Below, in pieces: positions 18,773 through 27,508 of a stretch of 64,000 nt of DNA (within the stretch, counting starts at the first letter, position 1; every line of letters starts with the position of its first letter). Both the position numbers and the translations under genes were made by a program. Below the pieces are notes generated by a model. It did not search any database, was not told the origin of the DNA, and saw nothing but the letters and a program-made list of their open reading frames with translations. Source of the stretch: Faeciplasma sp900553675 (GTDB taxonomy: Bacteria > Bacillota > Clostridia > Oscillospirales > Ruminococcaceae); contig CAUAFG010000002.1 in the NCBI GenBank assembly GCA_958428235.1, forward strand, positions 124,001-188,000. The letters are read 5' to 3'.

Positions 18773-18801
18773 ATTCTATGCAGAAAAACACCGCAGTATA
18801 A
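18773..18801 (-). promoter_or_regulatory. Possible sigma-E promoter for ylbJ
   Basis: On the minus strand TTATAC and CATAGAAT are 15 bases apart. This matches the sigma-E layout (ATA-containing -35, CATANNAT -10) and sits about 30 bases upstream of the ylbJ start. The -10 departs from the CATACAAT consensus at one position and the -35 is weak, so it rests partly on the known regulon of the gene. Confidence 0.4.
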
Positions 18802-18840
18802 TTAGATTGAAGACTTTATATTGAAGGGACAGCTATATCA

Positions 18841-19113
18841 ATGAATATTAAAGATCTGATATCTGACAAGGTTAAAAGCTTAACATACTATGATTCATAT
18901 GTTACCGTCTGCGGCGACAGCGAGGTGCTTGTAGAAAATATATCAAACGTGTACGAATGCAACGAGATAATGGCGCGCGTAAAGTCGGGAAGAAAAGAAA
19001 TAGTAATCTGGGGCAGCGGATTGAAGATGAAAAACTATGTGAACAGCTCCTGCATTGTAAAGGGGAAAATCACATCAGTCGAAATAATCTCCGGAGGTGC
19101 TGTTAAGGAATGA
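18841..19113 (+). CDS. yqfC: Sporulation protein YqfC
   Basis: A 90-residue YabP/YqfC-family protein. The beta-rich domain contains the family pattern of VTVCGDSEVLVENISNV-type strands and the C-terminal KGKITSVEI strand. In Bacillus yqfC and yqfD form a sigma-E-dependent pair. Here the stop of yqfC overlaps the start of yqfD (ATGA), so the pair is coupled in the same way. The GAAGGGA ribosome binding site is clear. Confidence 0.93.
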   Translation: MNIKDLISDKVKSLTYYDSYVTVCGDSEVLVENISNVYECNEIMARVKSGRKEIVIWGSGLKMKNYVNSSCIVKGKITSVEIISGGAVKE

Positions 19114-20285
19114 ATTACTACAAGGCTATAGGCACGTTTGACGCAAGAATAGACGGCTTTGATTCCGCTAAGATGATAGGCGAAATATCAAAAATTCCGG
19201 AGGTCATAACGCTTCGCACCGAGGGCGAAACGGTTTTTGTTACGCTTCCTTTTATGTACAGAAAAAAGCTGGAAAGCATCTGCGATTCCTGCGGAAGCTT
19301 GGTTACAGTCGAATGCGAAAGAGGGATAATTTACTTCATAGCAAAATATATCCGTCGTTTCGGAATTTTTGCCGGCATTTTATTCTGCATTGTAGTCTCC
19401 GTTTTCCTTTCAAATATAGTTTTGGAAGTCCGCGTAGTCGGAGCAAACAGCGAAGCGGTAGAAAGCTCGGTAAAAGAAATTCTTGAGCAGGAGGGTATAA
19501 AAGCCGGAGGATATATTCCTTCCATAAACTTTTTGGCAGTTCAGACAAGGCTTTTTGAAGTTTCTCCGGACGTTTCGTGGGCGTCTATAGGTCACAGCGG
19601 CTCTGTGGTGACTGTTAATATAAGTATGCCGACTAACAAGGTTAAATCGGAGGAGGGCAGGATTCCATGCAACATAGTAGCCGCGCATGATGGAAGAATC
19701 GTCAGCGCAGACGTTCTTGTTGGGGAGTTTACATCGCTTATAGGCAGCGGCGTTAAAAAAGGGGATATCCTTGTAAGCGGCATTGTTGACAATAAAAACG
19801 GCAACGCATATTACCGCCATTCTATCGCAAAGGTTATAGCTGAATATGAGGAGACTGTAGCCTTTGAGCAAAAGCTCTATGACAGGATAGAAACGGACGG
19901 TGAGACTGTCTACAAAAAAAGTCTCTGCTTTTTTGAATATGAGATACCTCTGCCGGGATTTAAACAGCCAAGTGAAAATGCAAGAATATCAAGCGACTAC
20001 ACACCCATAATGCTTTTTGGATTACGGCTTCCGATAGGTGTCAGAACTGACGGCTATACCGAAATAATTAAAAAAAACAAGATTTTCACAACGGAATCTG
20101 CCGAAGCCGAACTGCAAAGAAAGCTTGATATTTACGAAAAAAACCTCATAGCGGATCAGGAAATCTTGCAGAAGGATGTTAGCATTGATGTGATAGACGA
20201 CACCGTAAGACTTACTGCAAAGTATCTACTGAAGGGAGACATAGCCTCGGAAAGTCCTATTTTTGTAGACGATAAGGCAAATTAA
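19110..20285 (+). CDS. yqfD: Sporulation protein YqfD
   Basis: A 391-residue YqfD-family membrane protein. An N-terminal cytosolic domain of about 85 residues is followed by one strong membrane segment (FAGILFCIVVSVFLSNIVL) and an extracytoplasmic part with a POTRA/FtsQ-like fold; the conserved PSINFLAVQ and the DVSWASI motif fall at about residues 140-165. The family is found only in spore formers and works in the mother cell; its biochemical role is not established. Coupled to yqfC. Confidence 0.92.
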   Translation: MNYYKAIGTFDARIDGFDSAKMIGEISKIPEVITLRTEGETVFVTLPFMYRKKLESICDSCGSLVTVECERGIIYFIAKYIRRFGIFAGILFCIVVSVFLSNIVLEVRVVGANSEAVESSVKEILEQEGIKAGGYIPSINFLAVQTRLFEVSPDVSWASIGHSGSVVTVNISMPTNKVKSEEGRIPCNIVAAHDGRIVSADVLVGEFTSLIGSGVKKGDILVSGIVDNKNGNAYYRHSIAKVIAEYEETVAFEQKLYDRIETDGETVYKKSLCFFEYEIPLPGFKQPSENARISSDYTPIMLFGLRLPIGVRTDGYTEIIKKNKIFTTESAEAELQRKLDIYEKNLIADQEILQKDVSIDVIDDTVRLTAKYLLKGDIASESPIFVDDKAN

Positions 20286-20338
20286 ATTGAGAAGCTGCCG
20301 TTTTTGCCGAATAAATGCCAATATTGCTGGCAAAACTA

Positions 20339-20367
20339 TTGAATTATTTATAAATATCTGATATAAT
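20339..20367 (+). promoter_or_regulatory. Sigma-A-type promoter for phoH-ybeY-era operon
   Basis: TTGAAT (20339-20344) and a perfect TATAAT (20362-20367) with 17-base spacing, about 45 bases upstream of phoH. A weak stem (TTTTGCC / GGCAAAA) directly before it may end transcripts from yqfCD. The promoter separates the sporulation pair from the housekeeping genes. Confidence 0.82.
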
Positions 20368-20412
20368 TTATGCGGATAATAATATTATTTCAGAAAGGAA
20401 CACTTAAAATAT

Positions 20413-21393
20413 ATGGCTGAAAAATCTTTGGTTGTGACAAATATGAATCATATCCTTAACCTGTTCGGCAGCTTTGACGAAAATATACGTCTTATTCAGG
20501 ATGACCTTAATGTTACGGTTATAACAAGGGGAGCGGATATCAAGATTACCGGCAATCAACCGGACGTTGAAAAGGCATATGAGTGCCTTTCCTCACTTTT
20601 GAAAATAGCAGAAAACGGCGACGATATAACCCAGCAGCAGGTAAGATATGTTCTGTCGATGGCAGGCGAGACCGATCCAGATGAAATAGCCAACCTTTCT
20701 GACGGCGGAATATGCGTCACGTCTGGCGGTAAAATCATCAAGCCCAAAACACTGGGACAGAAGAAGTATATCGACATGATAAGTTCTAATACGATAACCT
20801 TTGGCGTAGGACCTGCGGGAACCGGTAAGACGTTTCTGGCGGTTTCAATGGCGGTAAGAGCTTTCAGGGCGCACGAAATCAACAAAATCATACTAACCCG
20901 TCCTGCTGTTGAAGCCGGTGAAAAGCTTGGATTCCTTCCTGGCGATTTGCAGACTAAGGTTGACCCTTATCTCAGACCGCTTTATGACGCTTTGTTTGAG
21001 ATGCTCGGAGCGGAGTCCTTTGCAAAGTATCAGGAAAGGGGAAGCATTGAGGTTGCTCCGCTTGCCTACATGAGAGGACGTACGCTTGACGAAGCCTTTG
21101 TAATTCTGGATGAAGCCCAAAACACCTCGCCGGAGCAAATGAAAATGTTCTTAACCCGCCTTGGCTTCAATTCAAAAATGGTCATCACCGGCGACGTTAC
21201 GCAGATAGACCTTCCCGATCCGAGAAAATCTGGGCTTATCGAAGCTGTTAAGGTTCTCAAAAACATCAAGGATATAGGTATAAATTACTTTACCGAAAAG
21301 GATGTTGTAAGGCATAGGCTTGTTCAGGACATAGTTAAAGCTTATGAGGTTTACAATAACGAAAGGATAAGAAGACATCATGAAAAGGCTTAG
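20413..21393 (+). CDS. phoH: PhoH-family ATPase
   Basis: A 326-residue PhoH-like protein with an N-terminal KH-like RNA-binding region (about 1-110) and a helicase-like ATPase domain: Walker A GPAGTGKT near residue 138, Walker B VILDEAQNTS near 236. It is a putative RNA-binding ATPase, genetically linked to YbeY and rRNA processing. Its 3' end overlaps ybeY by 14 bases. The Bacillus order yqfD-phoH-pgpH-ybeY is shortened here: no PgpH gene stands between phoH and ybeY. Confidence 0.95.
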   Translation: MAEKSLVVTNMNHILNLFGSFDENIRLIQDDLNVTVITRGADIKITGNQPDVEKAYECLSSLLKIAENGDDITQQQVRYVLSMAGETDPDEIANLSDGGICVTSGGKIIKPKTLGQKKYIDMISSNTITFGVGPAGTGKTFLAVSMAVRAFRAHEINKIILTRPAVEAGEKLGFLPGDLQTKVDPYLRPLYDALFEMLGAESFAKYQERGSIEVAPLAYMRGRTLDEAFVILDEAQNTSPEQMKMFLTRLGFNSKMVITGDVTQIDLPDPRKSGLIEAVKVLKNIKDIGINYFTEKDVVRHRLVQDIVKAYEVYNNERIRRHHEKA

Positions 21394-21871
21394 AGTAGCA
21401 TTTAACAACGAGCAGAATCTGATTGAGATAACAACGGATTTTAAAAAGCTTTTGCGTTCCTGTTGCAAGCGTGCGCTTATAGACGCCGACTTTGACGAAA
21501 ATAGTGAAATCAGCGTGTCGTTTGTCGATAACGCAAGGATTCAGGAAATCAACAGGGAGTTTCGCAACATCGACGCTCCTACCGACGTTTTGTCCTTCCC
21601 ACTTGCAGATAACCGCGAATACGACCTCGATCCCGATTCAGATTGCTACGCGCTGGGTGATATCATAATCTCAACCGAGCGTGCTTCAAAGCAGGCTGAG
21701 GAAATAGGTCACTCCACTCAGCGTGAAATAGCGTTTTTGGTGGTACATTCAATGCTCCATCTTCTGGGATACGACCATCCGGATGAGGAAAGTGAGCAAA
21801 CCAAGGAAATGAGAAGAATGGAAAGGCTAATAATATCTAACCTTGGACTTACCGAGGGCGAAAAAGTCTGA
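21380..21871 (+). CDS. ybeY: Endoribonuclease YbeY
   Basis: A zinc metallo-endoribonuclease involved in 16S rRNA 3'-end maturation and ribosome quality control. The 163 residues include the DVLSFP motif near residue 68 and the zinc-binding HSMLHLLGYDH near residue 124 with all three histidines. It overlaps phoH and is followed by era, which fits a shared role in 30S maturation. Confidence 0.96.
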   Translation: MKRLRVAFNNEQNLIEITTDFKKLLRSCCKRALIDADFDENSEISVSFVDNARIQEINREFRNIDAPTDVLSFPLADNREYDLDPDSDCYALGDIIISTERASKQAEEIGHSTQREIAFLVVHSMLHLLGYDHPDEESEQTKEMRRMERLIISNLGLTEGEKV

Positions 21872-21936
21872 AAGTCGGCGCTTGCAATAAACAAATTTAA
21901 GTCCTGAGTGAAAGGATGAAAGGAACGGTCATATAT

Positions 21937-22839
21937 ATGACTAAAAACGCATTTATAACTATCGTTGGCAGACCGAACGTGGGAAAATCCTCGCTTTTAA
22001 ACGCTCTTATCGGCGAAAAGATAGCCGCGGTAAGCTCAAAGCCTCAGACAACCAGAACCAAGATTACCGGAGTTCTTACTCGGGGCGAAACACAGTATGT
22101 GTTCATAGATACGCCCGGTATGCACCGCTCAAGGGACAAGCTTTCCGAGCATATGATAAACGCTATAAACAACTCTGTAAGCTCTGTAGACTGTGCGCTG
22201 CTGGTTGTTGACGCAGAAAAGAAGCCGGGAGAGGCTGAAAAAACGCTTTTGGCTTCGCTGAAGGCTTCAAAAGTGCCTGTTGTGCTTATCATAAATAAGA
22301 TTGATTTGTTTGAGGATAAGGAAAAGCTTATACCTGTTATAGCCGAATATTCCTCTATTTATGATTTTAAGTCGGTAATACCCATAAGCGCCGCCAATCG
22401 CGACGGCTTGGATATTATCTTGGAAACCGTAAAGGACTATGCTTCGGAAGGACCACACTATTTTCCCGATGACAAGTTTACCGACCAGCCTGAAAGGGTA
22501 ATCATATCCGAAATTATCCGTGAGAAGCTTTTGGAGCTGTTATCCGCGGAGGTTCCTCATGGCATAGCGGTTGATGTTGAGACTGTCAGTGAGCATGACA
22601 ATAAATACGGCGAAGGTATTATGGATATCGGAGCGGTTATATATTGCGAAAAGGAGTCTCATAAGGGCATAGTTATCGGTAAAGGTGGGGCAATGCTGAA
22701 GCGCGTCGGTCAGCTTGCAAGGGAGGATCTTGAAAACTTCTTTATGATAAAAACCAATCTCCAGCTTTGGGTAAAGGTTAAAGAGGGCTGGCGAAATAGG
22801 GAAGGACTTATCAAGAATTTCGGACTGGCTAACGACTGA
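21937..22839 (+). CDS. era: GTPase Era
   Basis: An essential GTPase that binds the 3' end of 16S rRNA during 30S assembly. At 300 residues it is standard length, with G1 GRPNVGKSS, G3 DTPGMH, G4 NKID and G5 ISA, then a C-terminal KH domain with GKGGAMLKRVG. The open frame allows an ATG seven codons earlier, but that codon abuts its only ribosome binding site and the later ATG matches the family N-terminus. dgkA and cdd, often just before era in Bacillus, are absent. Confidence 0.97.
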   Translation: MTKNAFITIVGRPNVGKSSLLNALIGEKIAAVSSKPQTTRTKITGVLTRGETQYVFIDTPGMHRSRDKLSEHMINAINNSVSSVDCALLVVDAEKKPGEAEKTLLASLKASKVPVVLIINKIDLFEDKEKLIPVIAEYSSIYDFKSVIPISAANRDGLDIILETVKDYASEGPHYFPDDKFTDQPERVIISEIIREKLLELLSAEVPHGIAVDVETVSEHDNKYGEGIMDIGAVIYCEKESHKGIVIGKGGAMLKRVGQLAREDLENFFMIKTNLQLWVKVKEGWRNREGLIKNFGLAND

Positions 22840-22938
22840 TTTTTCCACTTATATTTTTTGCCTGCCGGCAGAACATAATGTTAAAGGAAGCTTTTTGGCT
22901 TTCGGACACTATGTGAAGAAAGGCTCGGTCAAAACTAT

Positions 22939-23073
22939 ATGGACGAACTGTGGTCAAAATTCTATTTATCCGGAAAAATCAGAGATTATCTTGAATATAA
23001 AAGAAAACAAGGCGGACAAAACTATGCTGACAGTAAAAGGTCTGGTGATAAGAGAACGGCAGTCAGGGGATAA
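22939..23073 (+). CDS. yqzL: YqzL-like small protein between era and recO
   Basis: A 44-residue open reading frame that starts 100 bases after era and runs out of frame into recO. Its first 22 residues (MDELWSKFYLSGKIRDYL, then EYK) follow the W-x-x-F-x-x-(S/T)-G-x-I-x-x-Y-L-x-(Y/F)-K pattern of the small YqzL family. In Bacillus YqzL lies at exactly this place, between era and recO. An AGAAAGG stands about 15 bases before the ATG. The C-terminal half is basic and polar. The function of YqzL is unknown. The identification rests on the motif plus synteny; the longer upstream frame read in the recO phase is not conserved recO sequence. Confidence 0.78.
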   Translation: MDELWSKFYLSGKIRDYLEYKRKQGGQNYADSKRSGDKRTAVRG

Positions 23074-23776
23074 TGATAAGATCCTGTCTGTTTTAAATGA
23101 TACTAACGGTCTTGTTGAGGTGTGCGCTAAGGGCGTTAAAAAAGCCAACGCCAAAAACGCCGCTATTTCTCAGACCTTTGCCTACAGCACGCTCAGTCTG
23201 ACCGAAGGCAGGAACTATTACATTTTAAACAGCGGTGAACCTATAAGGCTGTTTTACAACGTAAGGCTTGATATGGGCAGATTTGCACTTGCAAGCTATT
23301 TTTGCGAGATGATACTATTCACCTGCGTCAAAAATCAGCCAAATTATGAGGTTCTGCGGCTTATGCTGAACACACTGCATTTTCTTGAAGACGGCAAAAG
23401 AAGCGAAGCTATGCTGAAAAGCATCTTTGAGCTTAGGCTTTTAAGCGAAATAGGTCTTGTGCCAAACCTTATCGGCTGCTGCAAGTGCTACAAATATGAG
23501 GCTGACCAGATGCAGTTTGACCTCTCAGAAGGAAGATTGTATTGCGAAAACTGCTGCGGCGCGCGTGATCTATCCGTCTGCGAGATCGTTGACATGACTC
23601 TTCTGCACGCTATAAGGTATATAGCTCTTTCGGATATGTCGAAAATATTCAGCTTTAAAATATCCGACGTGTATATGCCGTATCTTTCCAACATAACAGA
23701 AAGATATGCTGCAATTCAGCTTGACAAACGTTTTTCAACACTTGACTTTTATAAATCTATAACGAATAAATGGTAA
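23024..23776 (+). CDS. recO: DNA repair protein RecO
   Basis: RecO helps load RecA on SSB-coated DNA in gap repair (RecFOR pathway). The start is chosen at MLTVKGLVIRE, which is the usual RecO N-terminus; the frame stays open 43 codons upstream, but that part covers the yqzL frame and is not RecO-like. The 250 residues comprise an N-terminal OB fold (about 1-80), a helical domain and a zinc-binding cluster of cysteines (CCKC ... CENCC, near residues 150-175). It overlaps yqzL by 50 bases in another frame and is followed six bases later by mutS2. Confidence 0.92.
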   Translation: MLTVKGLVIRERQSGDNDKILSVLNDTNGLVEVCAKGVKKANAKNAAISQTFAYSTLSLTEGRNYYILNSGEPIRLFYNVRLDMGRFALASYFCEMILFTCVKNQPNYEVLRLMLNTLHFLEDGKRSEAMLKSIFELRLLSEIGLVPNLIGCCKCYKYEADQMQFDLSEGRLYCENCCGARDLSVCEIVDMTLLHAIRYIALSDMSKIFSFKISDVYMPYLSNITERYAAIQLDKRFSTLDFYKSITNKW

Positions 23777-23782
23777 ATAAAC

Positions 23783-26182
23783 ATGAAAGAACAATATTAT
23801 ACACTTGAATTACATAAGATATTGGAGCTTTTGGCTGAGCAATGCTCAAATGAAGCTTCAAAAAAAGCGGCTCTTGAAATAGAGCCTGATAACGACATAG
23901 CAACCGTCAGAACGGAGGTTGACAAAACCTTTGACGCTTATAACGCTTGTGTGCGGTTCGGTTCGCCGAGCTTTTTCAACTTTCCAAACGCCAAAACAAT
24001 AGCGCGCCGCGCACAAAGCGGCTCAGAGCTTAGTCTGCGCGATCTTTTGGACGTTGCACGAATGCTTTCTCAAACCGAAGCTCTGCTTTCGTGGCGCAAG
24101 CAGTTTCAGAATGAGGAATTTAAGCTTGATTATCTGTTTGAATGCCTGTTTGACAACAAGTGGCTTTCCAATAAAATCATGAACGCCGTAGTAAGCGAGG
24201 ACGAGCTTTCGGACAATGCAAGTCCGGAGCTTGCTTCTATCAGACGAAAGCTTGTTCAGGCAGGCTCGAAAATCAGAGACACCTTGGATAAAATGATAAA
24301 GTCTTCCGACACCCAAACGTATTTGCAGGATTCGCTTGTAACCATGCGCGACGGCAGATATGTTCTTCCGGTAAAATCGGAGCATAAAAACAACGTCCCC
24401 GGACTTGTCCATGATACTTCCGCAAGCGGTCAGACCTATTTTATAGAGCCTATGGCTGTAGTTGAAGCAAACAACGAAATACGTATACTAAAGGGCAGGG
24501 AACAGGAAGAAATTCAGCGAATCATCCGCGAGCTTTCGGCAGACTGCGCAGAATTTGGAGATAAGCTTGCCTCTGACTACGACGCAGCGGTCGCTCTTAA
24601 TTTATATTTTGCTAAAGCAAACCTGGGAGCTAAAATGACAGCTGCGAAGCCGGAAATATCCGACGACGGCGAAATCATCCTGAAAAAAGCAAGACACCCA
24701 CTTATTGATAAGAATACAGTAGTTCCGATTGACTTTGCTATCGGCACCTCTTATGACGCTTTGATAATAACCGGTCCGAACACCGGCGGTAAAACTGTCA
24801 TATTAAAAACTGTCGGTCTGCTTACGCTTATGACGATGTGTGGCTTGCTGATACCGGTGTCCGACGGCAGCAAGATAACTGTTTTTGAGGATATCTTAGT
24901 CGATATCGGCGATAAGCAGTCCATCGAGGAAAGCCTTTCGACATTCTCTTCACATATGACCAATATTGTAAATATCCTGAATACTGTCAACTATAAATCG
25001 CTTGTTCTTATCGACGAGCTTGGCTCCGGAACTGACCCTGTTGAGGGCGCGGCTTTAGCTGTCTCTATAATAGAACACATCCAGAAAACCGGTGCAAAGC
25101 TTGTAACGACTACTCACTATCAAGAGCTTAAGATTTTTGCTTTGGAAACCGACGGCGTTGAGAATGCCTCATGCGAGTTCGATATTAAAACTCTACAGCC
25201 CACATATAGGCTTATTATAGGCTCACCCGGAAAGTCCAACGCCTTTGCAATATCCAAGCGCCTTGGTATATCTGATAGGATAATAGAGCGCGCGCAAGGT
25301 ATGCTGAGTTCAGAATCTCAGCGGTTTGAAGATGTCATACAAAAGCTTGAAGCGGCGCGCAGAGAGCTTGAAGACAACTCACGGTTATATGAAGAGTATA
25401 AGCGCAAGGCTGAAGCTATTAAAAACGAGCTTGAAGAAGAAAAGAACCGTCTGATAAGTGAAAAGGATAAGGAGCTTGATAAAGCCAAGAGGGAAGCACG
25501 CGAAATCATAGAGCTCGTTAATATGCGTTCCATCCGTCTGATGGACGAGCTTGAAGAGCTGAAAAGATCAAAAGATAAGGAAGATTTTTCAAAGCTTGTT
25601 TCTGAACAGAAACAACGGTTCAAATCGGATATCAATGGACTATACGACGAAGCTGCCAAGCTTGGCGAATATGAAGAACAAACATACGTTCTGCCAAGAC
25701 CGCTAAAAAAAGGCGACGACGTTATAATCAAGGACGGCAACAAGACAGGCATTTTGATATCTCCGCCGGACGTTCAGGGCAACTGCATGGTTCAGGTAGG
25801 AATAATGAAGACAAAGGTTCATGTTTCAAAGCTGAGACTTGTTGAAAAGAACGTGACCTTTAACAATGCAAAGATTCAGAAAAAGCAGCCTAAAGGTAAT
25901 GTCAGCACCAAAGGCGTTGAAAGCCGCGCGACGCGCCGAGCCGAGCTTGAACTGGATATCAGAGGCTACACAGTCGACGAAGGAATCTATGAGCTTGATT
26001 CGTTCATTGACAGAGCTATTATGAGCGGCAATAAATCCTGCACGATAATTCACGGCAAAGGCACAGGTGCTTTAAAAACTGCCGTCAGAAATCATCTTAG
26101 AAAGCATCCGTCGGTTGAATCAATGCGCAAAGGATTGTACGGTGAAGGCGAAGACGGCGTGACTATTATTGAGCTGAAATAA
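23783..26182 (+). CDS. mutS2: Endonuclease MutS2
   Basis: A 799-residue MutS2, which suppresses homologous recombination and, in Bacillus, acts on collided ribosomes. It lacks the MutS mismatch-binding N-terminal domain. It carries the core clamp region, an ABC-type ATPase with Walker A GPNTGGKT near residue 330 and the DELGSGTDP motif, a long coiled coil (about 500-630), a KOW-like segment (about 640-690) and a C-terminal Smr nuclease domain (DIRGYTVDE ... IIHGKGTGAL). All domains are intact. The last base of its stop adjoins a 28-base tandem repeat. Confidence 0.97.
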   Translation: MKEQYYTLELHKILELLAEQCSNEASKKAALEIEPDNDIATVRTEVDKTFDAYNACVRFGSPSFFNFPNAKTIARRAQSGSELSLRDLLDVARMLSQTEALLSWRKQFQNEEFKLDYLFECLFDNKWLSNKIMNAVVSEDELSDNASPELASIRRKLVQAGSKIRDTLDKMIKSSDTQTYLQDSLVTMRDGRYVLPVKSEHKNNVPGLVHDTSASGQTYFIEPMAVVEANNEIRILKGREQEEIQRIIRELSADCAEFGDKLASDYDAAVALNLYFAKANLGAKMTAAKPEISDDGEIILKKARHPLIDKNTVVPIDFAIGTSYDALIITGPNTGGKTVILKTVGLLTLMTMCGLLIPVSDGSKITVFEDILVDIGDKQSIEESLSTFSSHMTNIVNILNTVNYKSLVLIDELGSGTDPVEGAALAVSIIEHIQKTGAKLVTTTHYQELKIFALETDGVENASCEFDIKTLQPTYRLIIGSPGKSNAFAISKRLGISDRIIERAQGMLSSESQRFEDVIQKLEAARRELEDNSRLYEEYKRKAEAIKNELEEEKNRLISEKDKELDKAKREAREIIELVNMRSIRLMDELEELKRSKDKEDFSKLVSEQKQRFKSDINGLYDEAAKLGEYEEQTYVLPRPLKKGDDVIIKDGNKTGILISPPDVQGNCMVQVGIMKTKVHVSKLRLVEKNVTFNNAKIQKKQPKGNVSTKGVESRATRRAELELDIRGYTVDEGIYELDSFIDRAIMSGNKSCTIIHGKGTGALKTAVRNHLRKHPSVESMRKGLYGEGEDGVTIIELK

Positions 26183-26237
26183 ACTTTTAGAAGGGTCTTA
26201 CCATAAAACAACTTTTAGAAGGGTCTTACCATAAAAC
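26182..26237. repeat. Two exact tandem copies of a 28-base unit
   Basis: Positions 26182-26209 and 26210-26237 are identical 28-base units beginning AACTTTTAGAAGGG. They start at the last base of the mutS2 stop codon and precede a perfect palindrome. The duplication may be simple slippage, or a mark of recombination near the downstream tyrosine recombinase gene. Confidence 0.95.
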
Positions 26238-26254
26238 GCTTCAAAGCCTCCGCC

Positions 26255-26290
26255 CTAATGTACGCTAAATTTTTATTTAGCGTACATTAG
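26255..26290. repeat. Perfect 16-base-pair palindromic hairpin upstream of the recombinase
   Basis: Arms 26255-26270 and 26275-26290 are perfect inverted repeats with a TTTT loop. Neither strand has a convincing T-run directly after the stem, although a short one follows 13 bases later on the plus strand. It may end mutS2 transcripts, or be a binding site linked to the recombinase gene. The 26183-26396 gap contains nothing else I can name. Confidence 0.8.
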
Positions 26291-26396
26291 CATATATATT
26301 TTTCGCAATCCCCCATAATGCTCATCATAGTGCTCATTCGCCAAAAATTCAACATATCAACCATCGTCACAGAATCTATTAATAAAGGTGTTTATT

Positions 26397-27428
26397 ATGC
26401 GTCAGGAATACATTAACGATTGTCCCGAATACTTAAAGGATTTTCTTCGCTATGTCCGTGTTGTGCGAAACCACACCGAGCGCACCGAAGAAGCTTACTA
26501 CACCGACCTGCGGGTCTTTCTGCGTTATCTTAAGATTATACATGAAGACGTTTCCGAAGATGCAAACTTCAATCAAATCACTATTGCAGATGTTCCGCTG
26601 GACTACATCAAGCAGTTCTCACTTAATGACGCCTATGAATACATGAGCTATCTTAATGATGTTCGCAAAAATTCAAATGCAGCGCGTTCAAGAAAAACCT
26701 CTTCACTTCGGCGATTTTTCGACTATCTTCACAATAAGTCGATGGTTCTCAATAATAACCCATTGGAGCATCTCGAACATCCAAAGCCTGCAAAGCGGCT
26801 TCCGAAGTTTCTCGAGCTTGAACAGTCACAGGAGCTATTGGAAAATATTGATAGCAGAAATCAGGAGCGTGATTACTGCATAATAACGCTTTTCCTTAAC
26901 TGCGGTATGCGTTTAAGCGAGCTTGCAGGGCTTAACTTAAACGACTATGCAAAGTCAAAATCCGGTGCGACTCTGCGGCTTTTTGGTAAAGGTCAGAAGG
27001 AACGAATCGTCTATCTGAATCAGGCTTGCATTGAGGCTCTTGATGCGTATATAAAGGTCAGACCAAAGTCAACGGTAGAAACAAACGCCATCTTTCTTTC
27101 ATCTCACGCAAACAATCTGACAAGGCTATCTACAAGAAGGATTCAGCGGATCGTTGATGATCAGCTGAAGCGTGCTGGGCTTGGAAATCTGGGAATATCG
27201 GTTCATAAGCTCCGTCATACCTGCGCCACCTTGATGTATGAATATGGCAATGTGGACGTTATGGTTCTTAAGGATATTTTAGGACACGTCAACCTTGCAA
27301 CTACCGAAATTTACACGCACTTATCGGATAAAGACCGTAGAAAAGCGGCTGAAAGCTCTCCCCTTGCGAATATGCGGCAATCTCATAAAAAGACCGACAA
27401 TACAGATGCAGACAAAAATAAAGGTTAA
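26397..27428 (+). CDS. XerC/XerD-type tyrosine recombinase
   Basis: A 343-residue site-specific recombinase. The N-terminal core-binding (SAM-like) domain covers about residues 10-115, the catalytic domain about 135-320. The active-site set is complete: arginine in CGMRLSELAGL, lysine in FGKGQKER, HKLRH, the histidine of LGHVN, and the nucleophile tyrosine in TEIYTHL. A lysine-rich tail is added at the C-terminus. It could be the chromosomal dimer-resolving Xer enzyme: single gene, no phage genes around, core neighbourhood. Whether it is XerC, XerD or the single-Xer type cannot be decided from this window, so no symbol is given. AAAGG precedes the ATG. Confidence 0.93.
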   Translation: MRQEYINDCPEYLKDFLRYVRVVRNHTERTEEAYYTDLRVFLRYLKIIHEDVSEDANFNQITIADVPLDYIKQFSLNDAYEYMSYLNDVRKNSNAARSRKTSSLRRFFDYLHNKSMVLNNNPLEHLEHPKPAKRLPKFLELEQSQELLENIDSRNQERDYCIITLFLNCGMRLSELAGLNLNDYAKSKSGATLRLFGKGQKERIVYLNQACIEALDAYIKVRPKSTVETNAIFLSSHANNLTRLSTRRIQRIVDDQLKRAGLGNLGISVHKLRHTCATLMYEYGNVDVMVLKDILGHVNLATTEIYTHLSDKDRRKAAESSPLANMRQSHKKTDNTDADKNKG

Positions 27429-27508
27429 ATATGAAGAGATTGTCACAATATAATGCATTCGGATTTTAATTTGTGAGCTGTATTTTATTGAGGTGTTAGT
27501 GAAGAAAT

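Noticed and set aside
22895..23023. N-terminal extension of recO (43 extra codons before MLTVKGLVI)
   Set aside because: The RecO family starts at MLTVKG, and the extension overlaps the YqzL-like frame in another phase; it has no RecO-like residues.
26255..26290. dif site for Xer recombination
   Set aside because: The palindrome is perfect with a four-base loop, unlike the 11-6-11 asymmetric dif pattern; kept only as a repeat of unknown role.
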